From NCBI RefSeq assembly GCF_002214365.1, contig NZ_CP014854.1, positions 372,001 through 436,000 of the forward strand: DNA of 64,000 bases, given 5' to 3'. A program made the position numbers and the translations under genes. Below the pieces are notes generated by a model. It made no database searches. It saw nothing but the letters and a program-made list of their open reading frames with translations, and was not told the origin of the DNA. Below are positions 25,337 through 35,412 of the stretch, one piece after another (positions within the stretch are counted from its first letter, which is position 1; every line of letters starts with the position of its first letter). The DNA is from Thermococcus celer Vu 13 = JCM 8558 (lineage in GTDB: Archaea > Methanobacteriota_B > Thermococci > Thermococcales > Thermococcaceae).

Positions 25337-26131
25337 CTAAGGAACCGGAAGGCCGAGGCCCTTCAGAATCATCCTGAGGGCCAGGAGGGCCATGACGACC
25401 GCGAAGGCTTTCCTCAGGGATGAGGCTTTCATCCGCTTCGCCATCCCCGCACCGAGCTGGGCGCCGGTGATGAGGCCCGGCACGAGAAGGGCCAGCCACA
25501 CCGTCTCCACGTTGCCCATCGCATAGTGCTTTAGTGCACCGGCGCTCGCCGTGAAGACTATCGCGAAGCTCGACGTCGCCACGGCGTAGTGTATCGGCAG
25601 GCCGAGGTAGGTCAAGAAGGGCACGTTTATTATGCCGCCGCCGACGCCGAGGAGACCGCTGGCTATCCCCGCGAAGAAGCCGCCGACTGGAACGAGGGGG
25701 TAGTTAACCCTCATCTCCCCAAGCCTAACCTCGTCGGGCTCGACCGTCTTTTTCCTGTACGTCCTGATGGCCACGGGTATAAGGGCGGCCCCAAAGATGA
25801 CCTTCAGTTCCCCGGCGCTTATGTAGCCCGTCATCCACGCGCCGATGTAGGCACCGAACACGGCCGTCGAGGCCAGCAGAAGGCCTGCTTTGTAGTGTAC
25901 CCTGCCCTGCCTCGCGTAGGCTATTGCCGAGCTGAGGGATGTGAAGACCACGGCCGCGCTCGACGTTCCAACTGCATGGTGTATCTCGACGCCGAGGAAG
26001 TTCAGCGTTGGAACTATCAGAAAGCCGCCCCCGAGACCGAACAAAGCGGCGAGGATGCCGATGACAACGCCCACCGTGAAGTAGCCGATGTATCCAACGT
26101 ACCTTAGCACGGGATCACCCTCAAACACCAT
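25337..26131 (-). CDS. TauE/SafE family permease (2)
   Basis: A 264-residue paralogue of the permease at 24351-25106. Repeats: GILAALFGLGGGFLIVPTLN and GIASGLLGVGGGIINVPFL, each in a half-protein of four membrane segments, with HHAVGTSSAAVVF and HYAVATSSFAIVF after them. The two permeases are related but divergent, suggesting an old duplication with different substrates. Anion export is the family role. Confidence 0.88.
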   Translation of the reverse strand: MVFEGDPVLRYVGYIGYFTVGVVIGILAALFGLGGGFLIVPTLNFLGVEIHHAVGTSSAAVVFTSLSSAIAYARQGRVHYKAGLLLASTAVFGAYIGAWMTGYISAGELKVIFGAALIPVAIRTYRKKTVEPDEVRLGEMRVNYPLVPVGGFFAGIASGLLGVGGGIINVPFLTYLGLPIHYAVATSSFAIVFTASAGALKHYAMGNVETVWLALLVPGLITGAQLGAGMAKRMKASSLRKAFAVVMALLALRMILKGLGLPVP

Positions 26132-26173
26132 CCTATTCCAGACCTAAACGGGTTTAGGGAAAAGGAGCACACA

Positions 26174-27175
26174 TCAGAGCATCCTGACCTCCTCAGGCGG
26201 GCGCACCTTCACCACCTCGCGGTTCACGAGCGTCTCCGGGATCTCACCGCGGAGGACCACCAGGAGGTTCCTCACGGCCTGGAAGCCCATGTCCTCCATG
26301 GCCTCCCTCGAAAGGCCCGCGTGGTGGGGCGTTAGAACCGTCTCCCACTCGTAACTGAACAGCTCATGCTCCTGAACCGGCTCCTTCTCGAAGACGTCCG
26401 TCGCGTAACCCTTGAGCTTCCCTTCCTCGATGGCCCTGGTTACGGCTTTCTCGTCGACGAGCGTCCCCCTGCCTATGTTGACGAGGTACTTCCCCTCGAG
26501 GAGTTTAAGCCTCTCCCCGTTGATTACGTGGTACGTCTCGGGGGTTGCTGGAAGGGCGAGGATGACGATGTCGCTCTCCCTGAGAACGTCCTCAAGGGGT
26601 TTATACACGGCTCCAACTTCCTTCTCGATGTCGGGCTTCCTCGAGCGCGACCAGTAGAGGATCTCCGTGCCCATCGCCTTCATTCTCCTCGCTATGGCCT
26701 TCCCGATGGCGCCCATGCCGAGGATGCCGACCTTCTTGCCGTAGACCGTTTCGATTTCCTTGAATCCGCTCCATATCATCGCGTGGCTCTCCCACTTCCC
26801 GGAGCGTATCAGCCTGTCCGTGTAGGCTATCTTCCTGAGGAGCGCTATCGTTAGCCCCACGGCGAACTCGGCGACGGCCTCGCTGAGAACCCCCGAGACC
26901 TTCGTGACGTATATCCCCTTCTCCGTCGCGGCCTCAACGTCCACGTGGTCGTAGCCAGCCGAATGACAGCTTATGACCCTAAGCCTTTCGGCTCTCTCGA
27001 TCACCTCGCGCGGGAACCTGTTCAGCGGCGAGATTATGACGCCGTCGAACTCCCCGATTCGCTCCTTGAGCTCGTCAACGCTTGGATAAAGGATGAAATC
27101 GACGTCGGCGTACTTCCTGAGCTCCTCAACGGGCTTGCTCTTCATCTTGAACAGAATCGCCACCTTCGGCCTCAT
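26174..27175 (-). CDS. D-2-hydroxyacid dehydrogenase (glyoxylate reductase-like)
   Basis: A 333-residue NAD(P)-dependent dehydrogenase. The Rossmann nucleotide-binding motif is GILGMGAIGKAIA around residue 150. Catalytic Arg lies in NIGRGTLVDE (about 236), Glu in DVFEKEP and His in TPHHAG. The residue after the second beta strand region (YWSRSRK) has Arg/Ser, suggestive of NADP preference. Closest functional class is glyoxylate/hydroxypyruvate reductase; exact substrate cannot be told. Confidence 0.85.
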   Translation of the reverse strand: MRPKVAILFKMKSKPVEELRKYADVDFILYPSVDELKERIGEFDGVIISPLNRFPREVIERAERLRVISCHSAGYDHVDVEAATEKGIYVTKVSGVLSEAVAEFAVGLTIALLRKIAYTDRLIRSGKWESHAMIWSGFKEIETVYGKKVGILGMGAIGKAIARRMKAMGTEILYWSRSRKPDIEKEVGAVYKPLEDVLRESDIVILALPATPETYHVINGERLKLLEGKYLVNIGRGTLVDEKAVTRAIEEGKLKGYATDVFEKEPVQEHELFSYEWETVLTPHHAGLSREAMEDMGFQAVRNLLVVLRGEIPETLVNREVVKVRPPEEVRML

Positions 27176-27299
27176 GGTATCACCTTAAGATGTTTATCGA
27201 AACGACCTAATAAGTTTTTCCTTTGCCCTTCGTCAAAGCTCCGAACCGCCACCGGGAAAACTTAAAAACTTTTCCGGTTTCTCCCGTTAGGTGGTGCAG

Positions 27300-28748
27300 A
27301 TGGGTAAAGTTGAGAGGAAGAGGTGGAGCGAGGAGTTCAGCGAGTGGTACAACGAGCTGATCGAGACCGCCGGAATACAGGACAAGCGCTATCCGGTCAA
27401 GGGCATGAACATCTGGCTCCCGTACGGCCTTAAAATCATGAGGAACATCGAGGGGTTCATCCACGCGGAGATGGAGAGAACAGGGCACGACGAGGTTCTC
27501 TTCCCCGCGCTCATCCCCGAGACCGAGTTCCAGAAGGAGGCCGAGCACATAGCCGGCTTCGAGGGCGAGGTCTTCTGGGTCACCCACGCGGGCCACGAGC
27601 CCCTCGACGTCAGGCTCATCATGAGGCCGACGAGCGAGACCGCCATGTACTCGATGTTCTCCCTCTGGATAAGGTCCCACGCCGACCTTCCCTTCAAGAT
27701 ATACCAGATAGTCAACGTCTACCGCTACGAGACCAAGCACACGAGGCCCCTCATCAGGGTCAGGGAGATAAGCCGCTTTTTCGAGGCCCACACGGCCCAC
27801 GACAGCTTTGAGGACGCCGAGAGGCAGATAAAGGAGGACCTCGAGATATTCGACAGACTCGCGAATCTCCTGGCCCTGCCGTACATAATCTCGAGGAGGC
27901 CCGAGTGGGACAAGTTCCCCGGTGCTTACTACTCCCTCGGGGCGGAGGTAATGATGCCCGACGGCAGGACGCTTCAGATAGGCACGATGCACAATTATAA
28001 GCAGAACTTCGCAAGGGCCTACAACATCCAGTACGAGACGGAGAACGGGGAGCACGAGTTCGTGCACCAGACGACCTTCGGGATGAGCGAGCGCCTCCTC
28101 GCGGCGGTCATAGCGATACACGGCGACGACAGGGGAATGGTCCTGCCGCCCACGATAGCCCCGATACAGGTCGTCATCGTTCCGATACCCAAGAAGAACG
28201 CCGAGGCGGACGTCTTCGCCTACGCCCGCGAGCTCGCTGAAGAACTCAGGACCGCTGGGCTCAGGGTTCACGTGGACGAGCGCGACATAAGGCCCGGAAG
28301 GAAGTACTACGACTGGGAGCTCAAGGGCGTCCCGCTCCGCATCGAGGTAGGTCCGAGGGACGTTGAGGGGAAGAATGCGGTCCTCGCGAGGCGCGACACC
28401 CTCGAGAAGGTCACGGTTGAGCGCGATAAACTGGTTGATGAGGTCAGGACGACCCTGGATAAAATCCACGAGAACCTCTACGACCGTGCAAGGGAGTTCC
28501 TCGAGGGGCACATCAAGCGCGTTGAGACGATAGAGGAGGCGAAGGAGGTCTTCGAGGACAGGCGGGGAATAGTTGAGATACCCTGGTGCGGCGAGGAGAA
28601 GTGCGGTCTCGAGATGGAGGAGATCCTCGACGCCAAGATGCTCGGGACACCTTACCCGGAGGGGAAGGCTAAGGCCCCCGTGGGCAAAAAGTGCCCGGTC
28701 TGCGGCAGGGAAGCTAAGTTCATAGCGAGGTTCGCGAGGACGTACTGA
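27300..28748 (+). CDS. proS: Prolyl-tRNA synthetase, archaeal/eukaryotic type
   Basis: Class II synthetase of 482 residues. Motif 1 is near [20 protein letters not shown], motif 2 in [20 protein letters not shown] and motif 3 in [20 protein letters not shown]. The anticodon-binding domain follows, then a C-terminal zinc-binding domain with Cys in [12 protein letters not shown] and CPVCGREA, and the terminal Tyr that is characteristic of this class. No bacterial-type editing insertion. The start ATG at 27300 follows AGGTGGTGCAG. Confidence 0.97.
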   Translation: MGKVERKRWSEEFSEWYNELIETAGIQDKRYPVKGMNIWLPYGLKIMRNIEGFIHAEMERTGHDEVLFPALIPETEFQKEAEHIAGFEGEVFWVTHAGHEPLDVRLIMRPTSETAMYSMFSLWIRSHADLPFKIYQIVNVYRYETKHTRPLIRVREISRFFEAHTAHDSFEDAERQIKEDLEIFDRLANLLALPYIISRRPEWDKFPGAYYSLGAEVMMPDGRTLQIGTMHNYKQNFARAYNIQYETENGEHEFVHQTTFGMSERLLAAVIAIHGDDRGMVLPPTIAPIQVVIVPIPKKNAEADVFAYARELAEELRTAGLRVHVDERDIRPGRKYYDWELKGVPLRIEVGPRDVEGKNAVLARRDTLEKVTVERDKLVDEVRTTLDKIHENLYDRAREFLEGHIKRVETIEEAKEVFEDRRGIVEIPWCGEEKCGLEMEEILDAKMLGTPYPEGKAKAPVGKKCPVCGREAKFIARFARTY

Positions 28749-28841
28749 CCTTTATCCTTTCTCGGCTTTCTTTTGATGTTAATGCCGTTGGATTTGCCGT
28801 TCCTTCTCAACATTTAAAAATGGAAGGTGGAACCCACCACC

Positions 28842-30452
28842 ATGATTCTGGGGATCCACGACGGTCACGACGCCGGTGCGGTGCTAATCGATGACGATAG
28901 GGTATTCGCGGTGAACGAGGAGAGGCTCAACCGCGTCAAGAAGTACCGGGGTTTTCCGGAGCTGAGCGTCAGGAAGGTCATGGAGATGGCCGGCGCCTCC
29001 CCCGAGGATATAGAGGTCATAGCGGTCGCGGGGGTGTTCCGGAAGCGAAAAAGACTGCTCGAGCTGGAGGGGAACCTCAGGAGGACCTTCGGACCGGATT
29101 TCAAGGGGAAGGTTCTCTTCGTCGAGCACCACCTCGCCCACTCGGCCTCTGCCTACTACACCTCCGGCTGGCGCGATGCCCTCGCGGTGAGCATAGACGC
29201 CGCCGGCGACGGCCTGAGCTCCTCGATTTACGTCGGAAGGGACGGCGAACTGGTGAGGATAGCCCAGAGCACCTACCTCGACTCCCTCGGGGACTTCTAC
29301 GCCTCCGTTACCGAGCTCTTGGGTTTCAAACCGATGCGCCACGAGGGCAAGGTGATGAGCCTGGCCGCCTACGGGAGGCCGGCCTACGACCTGAGCTCGA
29401 TAATCGGGCTTAACGGCCTGAGCTTCGACAACCACCTCGGCCTCATCGGGGTCGAGGCAACGAGAAGGCTGGCGGAGCTCTTCAACTACCCGCTCAGCCG
29501 CGCCAGGGAGACAGCCCTCCGGATGAAGCGGGGGGACCTCGGGGGGGAGCTCCAGAAGAGGGCGATTGAGATAGCGGCGAGCGCCCAGGCGCATCTGGAG
29601 AAGCTCGTCGGAGAGCTCGGGCTCAGGCTGAGGGATAGGGGACTTCCGGTCGCCTACGCCGGTGGGGTCGCCCAGAACGTCAAGGCCAACGCCGTGCTGA
29701 GGCGTATCCTCGGCGACGATAACCTCTGGGTCTTTCCGGCGATGGACGACGGCGGGCTGGCCTTTGGAGCCGCGGTCTTCGTGAAGGCGCAGTTTGAGAG
29801 GCTCGACGGAAGGTGGGGACCGTCCAGGCTGAGGCACGTCTACCTCGGGCCGGCCTATGAAAAGGGAGAGGTCGAGGAGTTCCTTAGGAAGGAGGGCGCT
29901 GAGTTCGAGGAGGTCGATGACGTCCCGGGTTTCGTCGCCGATGCCCTATCGGAGGGCAGGCTCGTGGGCTTCGTGGCGGGGGGGATGGAGTTCGGACCGA
30001 GGGCCCTGGGTAACCGCTCGATCTTGGCGAACCCAATGGAAGAGGGGGTTAAGGAGAGGCTCAACGTCGCCCTCAGGAGGGACGTCTTCCAGCCCTTCGC
30101 GCCTTCCCTGCTCTGGGAAAAAGCTCGTGAGTACCTTGAGGACCTGAACGGATGGCCGAACGAGTTCATGACGATGAGCTACGCGGCGGGCGAGGAGTTC
30201 AAAGAGTTAGCACCTGCGGTCGTCCACGTGGACGGCACGACGAGGCCGCAGGCGGTGCGGAGGGAGGTCAACCCGGTTTACTACGATTTAATCAAAGCCT
30301 TCGAGCGGAGGACGGGACTGGGGGCGGTTCTCAACACGAGCTTCAACATGCACGGAGAACCCATAGTCTGCTCCCCGGCCGATGCCCTCAGGACTTTCAG
30401 GAACGCGGGGCTTGACCTGCTGGTCGTCGAGGGGTTCGCGGTTTGGAATTGA
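28842..30452 (+). CDS. Carbamoyltransferase (NodU/CmcH/TobZ family)
   Basis: A 536-residue O-carbamoyltransferase. The N-terminal ASKHA-like domain shows GIHDGHDAGAVLI, the metal-binding EHHLAHSASAYYTS (about residues 95-108) and IDAAGDG; the C-terminal domain shows GGMEFGPRALGNRSI and NTSFNMHGEPIV. These enzymes form carbamoyladenylate from carbamoyl phosphate and ATP and transfer the carbamoyl group to a hydroxyl of a natural product. The archaeal acceptor is unknown and no other biosynthetic gene lies beside it. It is not HypF: no acylphosphatase domain or zinc fingers are present. ATG at 28842 is preferred over the GTG at 28827. Confidence 0.88.
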   Translation: MILGIHDGHDAGAVLIDDDRVFAVNEERLNRVKKYRGFPELSVRKVMEMAGASPEDIEVIAVAGVFRKRKRLLELEGNLRRTFGPDFKGKVLFVEHHLAHSASAYYTSGWRDALAVSIDAAGDGLSSSIYVGRDGELVRIAQSTYLDSLGDFYASVTELLGFKPMRHEGKVMSLAAYGRPAYDLSSIIGLNGLSFDNHLGLIGVEATRRLAELFNYPLSRARETALRMKRGDLGGELQKRAIEIAASAQAHLEKLVGELGLRLRDRGLPVAYAGGVAQNVKANAVLRRILGDDNLWVFPAMDDGGLAFGAAVFVKAQFERLDGRWGPSRLRHVYLGPAYEKGEVEEFLRKEGAEFEEVDDVPGFVADALSEGRLVGFVAGGMEFGPRALGNRSILANPMEEGVKERLNVALRRDVFQPFAPSLLWEKAREYLEDLNGWPNEFMTMSYAAGEEFKELAPAVVHVDGTTRPQAVRREVNPVYYDLIKAFERRTGLGAVLNTSFNMHGEPIVCSPADALRTFRNAGLDLLVVEGFAVWN

Positions 30453-30544
30453 GCTCATTGAGGTACTTTTCAGCGCATTGAAGTACATCTTTTTCTCGAG
30501 GTAAAGTTATAAACATCGCCCCGAAGGAGGAGCGGGTGATGCTC

Positions 30545-31714
30545 ATGGCGCTGAGCGACAGGCTCGAACTCGTCAACCCTTCTGAGATTAGGAAGCTCTT
30601 TGACCTGGCCCAGGGGATCGAAGGATTAATCTCCCTCGGGATAGGTGAACCCGACTTCGACACCCCGGAGCATATCAGGGAGTACGCTAAGGAGGCCCTC
30701 GATAGGGGGATGACCCATTACGGCCCGAACGCGGGACTGCCGATGCTGAGGGAGGCGGTGGCGTGGAAATTGAAGGAGCAGAACGGCATCGAGGTTGACC
30801 CCAAAACGCAGGTCATGGTGACCGTCGGTGCCAACCAGGCTTTTCTGATGGGGCTCGCGGCCTTTCTCAGGGACGGTGAGGAGGTCCTCATACCCAGCCC
30901 GATGTTCGTCAGCTACGCCCCCGCCGTTCTCCTCGCCGGTGGAAAGCCCGTCGAGGTCCCCACCTACGAGGAGAACGACTTCAGGCTCTCCGTTGAGGAC
31001 CTCGAGAGACACGTGACGGAGAAGACGAGGGCGCTCATAATAAACACCCCGAACAACCCGACGGGCGCTGTTCTCAAGAGGAAGGACCTCGAGGAGATAG
31101 CGGACTTCGCGGTGGAGCATGACCTCATGATCCTCAGCGACGAGGTCTACGAGCACTTCGTCTACGACGGCGTGAGGAACCACAGCATAGCCTCCCTCGA
31201 CGGAACCTTCGAGAGGACGATAACCATCAACGGCTTCTCCAAGACCTTCGCCATGACCGGCTGGAGGCTCGGCTTCGTCGCGGCCCCAGAGTGGGTTATC
31301 GAGAGGATGACCCGCTTCCAGATGTACAACGCGACCTGTCCTGTCACGTTCGCCCAGTACGCCGCCGCCAGGGCCCTGAAAGACGAACGCAGCTGGAGGG
31401 CCGTCGAGGAGATGCGGAAGGAGTACGACCGGAGGAGGAACCTCGTCTGGAAGCGCCTGAACGAGATGGGCCTTCCAACGGTCAAGCCGAAGGGAGCCTT
31501 CTACATCTTCCCGCGCGTGAAGGAGACTGGCCTAACCGACAGGGAGTTCAGCGAACTGATGCTGCGCGAGGCGAGGGTCGCCGTCGTTCCGGGTTCGGCC
31601 TTCGGAAAGGCCGGGGAGGGCTACATCAGGATAAGCTACGCCACGGCCTACGAGAAGCTTGAGGAGGCCATGGACAGGATGGAGAAAGTTTTGAGGGAGA
31701 AGAAGCTCGTCTAA
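30545..31714 (+). CDS. PLP-dependent aromatic/aspartate-type aminotransferase
   Basis: A 389-residue class I aminotransferase, very like the structurally characterised Pyrococcus aromatic aminotransferase. Landmarks are SLGIGEPDFDTPEHI, THYGPNAGLPMLREA, INTPNNPTGAV, SDEVYEHFVYD, the PLP-lysine segment NGFSKTFAMTGWRLG and the carboxylate-binding YIRISYATAYEKL. It transaminates aromatic amino acids with 2-oxoglutarate, producing 2-oxoacids that feed ferredoxin oxidoreductases. The ATG at 30545 aligns with the family start (MALSDRLELV); ribosome binding site GGGTGATGCTC precedes it. The 3' end overlaps the convergent phosphoesterase by four bases. Confidence 0.92.
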   Translation: MALSDRLELVNPSEIRKLFDLAQGIEGLISLGIGEPDFDTPEHIREYAKEALDRGMTHYGPNAGLPMLREAVAWKLKEQNGIEVDPKTQVMVTVGANQAFLMGLAAFLRDGEEVLIPSPMFVSYAPAVLLAGGKPVEVPTYEENDFRLSVEDLERHVTEKTRALIINTPNNPTGAVLKRKDLEEIADFAVEHDLMILSDEVYEHFVYDGVRNHSIASLDGTFERTITINGFSKTFAMTGWRLGFVAAPEWVIERMTRFQMYNATCPVTFAQYAAARALKDERSWRAVEEMRKEYDRRRNLVWKRLNEMGLPTVKPKGAFYIFPRVKETGLTDREFSELMLREARVAVVPGSAFGKAGEGYIRISYATAYEKLEEAMDRMEKVLREKKLV

Positions 31715-32361
31715 AGCCTTTTTAACTCCACCTTTACTTCCTTTCCCCTTTCGAGCTCCACAACGGCGTAGTAGCCCCTGAAGAGCGGGCCCGGGTTCAC
31801 AACGGTTGTTCCTCCGACCCTGTCGATTCCCCGCCCCTCGTGTATGTGGCCGCAGACGACCAGAGGGGGGCCTTCCCTCTCGATGAACTCCCTTAACGCC
31901 CTGCTACCGACGTGATGGCCGGAGTGAACCCTATCGGCCACGGTTCCGTGGGGAGGGACGTGGGAGAGGATGATGTCCCCTCTGCGGTAGTTCCGTTCGA
32001 GTATCCCCTGAATCTCGTCCTCGGTGAGCTCCCAGAGGGTATGGAACGGCGTAACGTTCGAGCCTCCGACTCCGATGATTCCAATTCCCCCGAGTTCAAC
32101 CCGATTATCGTGGACGTTTACCCCGAGCTCGCTCAAAAGCTCCGGAACGTCCCGCCCATCGCAGTTCCCGTGGACGGCGAAGAGCGGTTTGCCGAGCTCA
32201 AGGAGTGGCTTGAGGACTTTTCTCGCCTCCCCAGAACCGCTGAAGTGCGTTAAATCTCCCGCCACAAGCAGGGCATCGAATTCTTCTTCCCGTAGAACCT
32301 CGGCGAGTTTTCTTGACTTCCTGTGATCACCGTGGATGTCGGTCACCGCGATTAACCTCAT
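31711..32361 (-). CDS. Calcineurin-type metallophosphoesterase
   Basis: A 216-residue enzyme with the full metal-ligand series: DIHGDH (about residues 8-13), VAGDLTHF, HGNCDG, SHVPPHG and CGHIHEGRG. This arrangement fits the YfcE/Icc-like compact phosphoesterases; natural substrate is unknown. Its start lies 12 bases after the kinase gene stop on the same strand, so the two may be co-transcribed. Confidence 0.88.
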   Translation of the reverse strand: MRLIAVTDIHGDHRKSRKLAEVLREEEFDALLVAGDLTHFSGSGEARKVLKPLLELGKPLFAVHGNCDGRDVPELLSELGVNVHDNRVELGGIGIIGVGGSNVTPFHTLWELTEDEIQGILERNYRRGDIILSHVPPHGTVADRVHSGHHVGSRALREFIEREGPPLVVCGHIHEGRGIDRVGGTTVVNPGPLFRGYYAVVELERGKEVKVELKRL

Positions 32362-32373
32362 GGAACCACCCCC

Positions 32374-32916
32374 CTAATCGTTGCCAAGCATCAGGTAGGG
32401 CAGGATATCGTCGTAAGCGTTGCTCCAGTCCACTACCCCGACCCTCCTCTTCACACCCCCATCGATGAGCGCTAAAATCTCCTCGACGACCTCTTCAGGC
32501 GTTTTGCCGGTGGTGTCGACCTCCAGAACGTTCCCGTTCCTTTCAAGGGCCTCGACGAGGATCACATCTATCAGCTCGGCCTCAACGTTCTCGGCCAGCT
32601 TTTTACGGGGGTATCCGCGGGCTTTGAGTCTCTCGGCCACATCCTTTGGATGGAGACGGAGAACCACGACGAGGTCGGCCGGGACGTGGTGGCTGAGGTG
32701 GCCGTCGATTACGACATCCTCATCCTGGAACGCGGCCCCGGCTTCCTTAGCTAAGGCATCGACGTCTATCTCCACCTCGTCCCCTGCCGGCTCCCCCAGT
32801 CCCCTCTCGAGGGCGAAATCCTTCACGCTCACGTAATCGTAACCGAGCCTCTCGCTCAAGAGCTTTGAGACGGTGGTCTTGCCGACCCCGGGGGTACCGG
32901 TCACGGCTATTATCAT
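32374..32916 (-). CDS. Adenylate kinase-like NTPase (AK6/Fap7 family)
   Basis: A 180-residue P-loop protein beginning [20 protein letters not shown], with the LID-region residues [20 protein letters not shown] and the VIDGHLSHH segment characteristic of the AK6/Fap7 family. Members act as adenylate kinase and, in archaea and eukaryotes, as ribosome-assembly ATPases for the small subunit. It is encoded upstream of a phosphoesterase on the same strand. The function is inferred from family membership. Confidence 0.88.
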   Translation of the reverse strand: MIIAVTGTPGVGKTTVSKLLSERLGYDYVSVKDFALERGLGEPAGDEVEIDVDALAKEAGAAFQDEDVVIDGHLSHHVPADLVVVLRLHPKDVAERLKARGYPRKKLAENVEAELIDVILVEALERNGNVLEVDTTGKTPEEVVEEILALIDGGVKRRVGVVDWSNAYDDILPYLMLGND

Positions 32917-33052
32917 CGCTTTGACCTCCGAGCTATCCTTCTTTCGTCCCGGGGTTTATATGCGTGATTATCGTTAATCGCCGAAGTTAGGCATGGCATT
33001 CAGCGAAAACCTTTTAAGGACTACAGTTTCTATATAGGCCCGGTGACGCGGA

Positions 33053-33268
33053 ATGGAGAGGCTAAAATTACTCCAGAAAAAACTGCACGTTGTGAAGGAG
33101 CAGAGGGAGCTCCTCATGCTGGAGGAGGCCCGGCTTATCAGGGCCGCCCGCCAGAGAAAGGACGCCGCCAGGAAGCTCGCCAAGATAAAGAAGGAGAAGG
33201 TCGCCCTCGCCCTTGAGGAGGCGAGGCTCCTCAGGGTCCTCAAGCAGAACGGCCGCCCTGCCATCTGA
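33053..33268 (+). CDS. Small coiled-coil protein, 71 aa
   Basis: A 71-residue, very basic, Leu/Ala/Lys/Arg-rich protein that is predicted almost entirely helical with heptad spacing (KLLQKKLHVVKEQRELLMLE; AARKLAKIKKEKVALALEEA). No family recognised. A TATA-like ATATA (about 33034) precedes it and the codon use is like core genes, so it is probably expressed. Possible nucleic acid binding or a protein scaffold; not resolvable. Confidence 0.65.
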   Translation: MERLKLLQKKLHVVKEQRELLMLEEARLIRAARQRKDAARKLAKIKKEKVALALEEARLLRVLKQNGRPAI

Positions 33269-33323
33269 GCTTTTCAAAACTTTTAAGGATTCAAACGGAG
33301 AAAAATAAGAGCGATGGAGAAGC

Positions 33324-34541
33324 TCAGAAGACGCTGAGCTTGTCCTCCAGTATCATCTTCTGTATCTTCGTGATGTCGGCGAGCCACGCGTCCGCTATCT
33401 CGTAGGCCGGCTTCTGTATGGCCTCGATGCTGTAGCCCTTCTTGGGGATGACCTGGACGCTGGCGACGAGGGGCTCGTCTATCGGCCTGCCTATCTGGCT
33501 GAGTATCCTGACGTAGACCTCCTCGACGCCCTCGACCTGCTCCGCGATGTCGCTGGCTATGAGCATCGAGAGGAGGTTGTATATCTTCCCGACGTGGCTG
33601 ACGGGGTTCTTTCCGGCGGCGGCCTCCATGCTCATGTGTCTGTTCGGGGTAATGAGCCCGTTGACGCGGTTGCCCCTGCCGACGCTGCCGTCGTCCCCCG
33701 CCTCGGCGCTGGTTCCGGTGACGGTTATGTAGTAGATGTCCTTCTTCGGGTCGTCGGCGGTGTTGACGTAGACGTTGACCTTCCTCTCGGTGTGTTCCTC
33801 GACCACTCCCCGGGCGGCCTCGTAGATGGCCTCCTTGACGGCCATGTAGTCGTCCGGGTTGTCGACCTCGCTGTCCACAATGGCCGCGGCGATGGTGAGG
33901 TCTATCTCCTCGCCCCTCCTGAGGCCCATGACCTTGATGTCCTCTCCAACGGCCGGGTGCTTCCTCTTGAAGTCGTCGCCGTTGAGGAGCTTCTCCGTTT
34001 CAAGAACTATCTTCTCCGTCTCGCTGAGCGGGGCGTAGCCGACGCCGAAGCTCGTGTCGTTGGCGAGCGGAATCGGGTTCTCCTTGGCCTTGTTGAAGAC
34101 GCCGACGAGGTCCACGCTCCCCTGGCCGATGCGGGAGTCGATGACGACGTGGTTCTCAAGGTCGAGGTGCCTGACGGCCTTCTTGAGGTACTCGCGGGCG
34201 GCCTTTATAGCCACCTCGTGAACCGGGAAGAGCTCGCGGTCGACCATCTCAACGGCCCTTCCGGAGAGGAGTATGTAGATCGGCTTGATGACCTCGCCGC
34301 CGCCGAAGCGTGGGTAGGCCCTGCCCCCCACAACCTCCACCTGGTCGGTGTTGTGGTGGAGGATTATGCCGTATCTCTTTATGTACTCCCTGCTGAGGGC
34401 CCTGCTGACGGCCTCGGCTATCCCGTCGGCTATGCTGTCAGGGTGGCCTATACCCTTCCTCTCCACGAGCTCGACCTGCTGCATCTCCACCGGAGTCCTC
34501 ATGAGCTCCTCAACCACTATGTTCCTAACCTTCTCCACCAT
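33324..34541 (-). CDS. mat: Archaeal-type S-adenosylmethionine synthetase
   Basis: Methionine adenosyltransferase of the archaeal class, forming SAM from methionine and ATP. The 405-residue protein has the archaeal family segments [20 protein letters not shown] near residue 24, [38 protein letters not shown] and [20 protein letters not shown]. It is unrelated at first sight to bacterial MetK apart from the GHPD motif. The ATG at 34539-34541 is chosen because GGGGTGACG precedes it. SAM from this enzyme supplies the radical SAM enzymes in the window. Confidence 0.96.
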   Translation of the reverse strand: MVEKVRNIVVEELMRTPVEMQQVELVERKGIGHPDSIADGIAEAVSRALSREYIKRYGIILHHNTDQVEVVGGRAYPRFGGGEVIKPIYILLSGRAVEMVDRELFPVHEVAIKAAREYLKKAVRHLDLENHVVIDSRIGQGSVDLVGVFNKAKENPIPLANDTSFGVGYAPLSETEKIVLETEKLLNGDDFKRKHPAVGEDIKVMGLRRGEEIDLTIAAAIVDSEVDNPDDYMAVKEAIYEAARGVVEEHTERKVNVYVNTADDPKKDIYYITVTGTSAEAGDDGSVGRGNRVNGLITPNRHMSMEAAAGKNPVSHVGKIYNLLSMLIASDIAEQVEGVEEVYVRILSQIGRPIDEPLVASVQVIPKKGYSIEAIQKPAYEIADAWLADITKIQKMILEDKLSVF

Positions 34542-34770
34542 GAGCGTCACCCCTTAAGGTCTGTATGGGCACCTCTGTTCATCCGCTTATATACTTTTCG
34601 GCATGAATTTGAGTTACTGATATTCCCACCAGTTATTAAATCGGAAAATCCCGGGGTTCTTCCCGAAGATGTTTCACAACGAACGTGTTCAAGGACGTTC
34701 CCCGGGCTATCGAAGGACACGGGGAACCCACACTTTTTAAGGTCCCAACGTAGGTAGTACGGGTGGGAAC

Positions 34771-35400
34771 ATGGAACTGAGGGAAATCATCCGTGAGATA
34801 CGCGAGGTTCTCGACGAGAAGGACGGGATCAGGGAGGAGGCGCTGAAACTCACGCGTGAGATCGTGCGGCTCAGCGGGGACACCATAAAGGCCCTCCACA
34901 GGGGTGAGGTTGAGAAGGCGGGGGAGAGACTGAAGGCCGTCAGGGGAAAGGTCGATGAGCTGAGGGGGAAGCTCGAAAACCACCCCGATATTTACTTCAC
35001 CGGCTACGTCCAGAGCGCCCATCAGGAGTTCGTGGAGGCGAGCCTGTTCTTCGCCTACATGAGCGGGGGAGAGTTCCCGTCACCCTCCGAGCTTGGGGTT
35101 CCGCACGCGGACTACGCGCTCGGAATCGGTGACTTCATAGGGGAGCTGAGGAGGCGCTTTCTACTGCTCCTCCTCGATGGGGACGTGGCCGGGGCGGAGA
35201 ACGTTTACCGGTTCATGGAGGATGTATACGAGGAGCTCATGACCCTCGAGTACCCCAAGGGCCTCGTGAACGTCCGCCAGAAGCAGGATCAGGCGAGGCA
35301 CATCCTCGAGAGGACGCTTGAAGACCTGACGAGGGCAAAGCTGAACAGGAAACTCGAGGAGAGGCTTGAGGCGGTGATGAGGGATAATGCAATTACATAA
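34771..35400 (+). CDS. Translin family protein
   Basis: A 209-residue all-helical protein of the translin/TRAX family, nucleic-acid-binding proteins that form ring-shaped oligomers in other organisms. Recognisable are the N-terminal helix with paired Arg/Lys, the segment YFTGYVQSAHQEFVEASLFF, GVPHADYALGIGDFIGELRR and YPKGLVNVRQKQDQARHILE. TRAX-type acidic catalytic residues (EFVEA, GDFIGE) are present, so RNase activity is possible. Upstream TTTTTAAGG (about 34733-34741) looks like its TATA box. Confidence 0.85.
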   Translation: MELREIIREIREVLDEKDGIREEALKLTREIVRLSGDTIKALHRGEVEKAGERLKAVRGKVDELRGKLENHPDIYFTGYVQSAHQEFVEASLFFAYMSGGEFPSPSELGVPHADYALGIGDFIGELRRRFLLLLLDGDVAGAENVYRFMEDVYEELMTLEYPKGLVNVRQKQDQARHILERTLEDLTRAKLNRKLEERLEAVMRDNAIT

Positions 35401-35412
35401 TTAGGTGATTGT

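Noticed and set aside
34551-34770. SAM-sensing riboswitch upstream of the SAM synthetase or translin gene
   Set aside because: No recognisable SAM aptamer folds were seen; archaea of this group are not known to carry them, and the region only shows TATA-like boxes.
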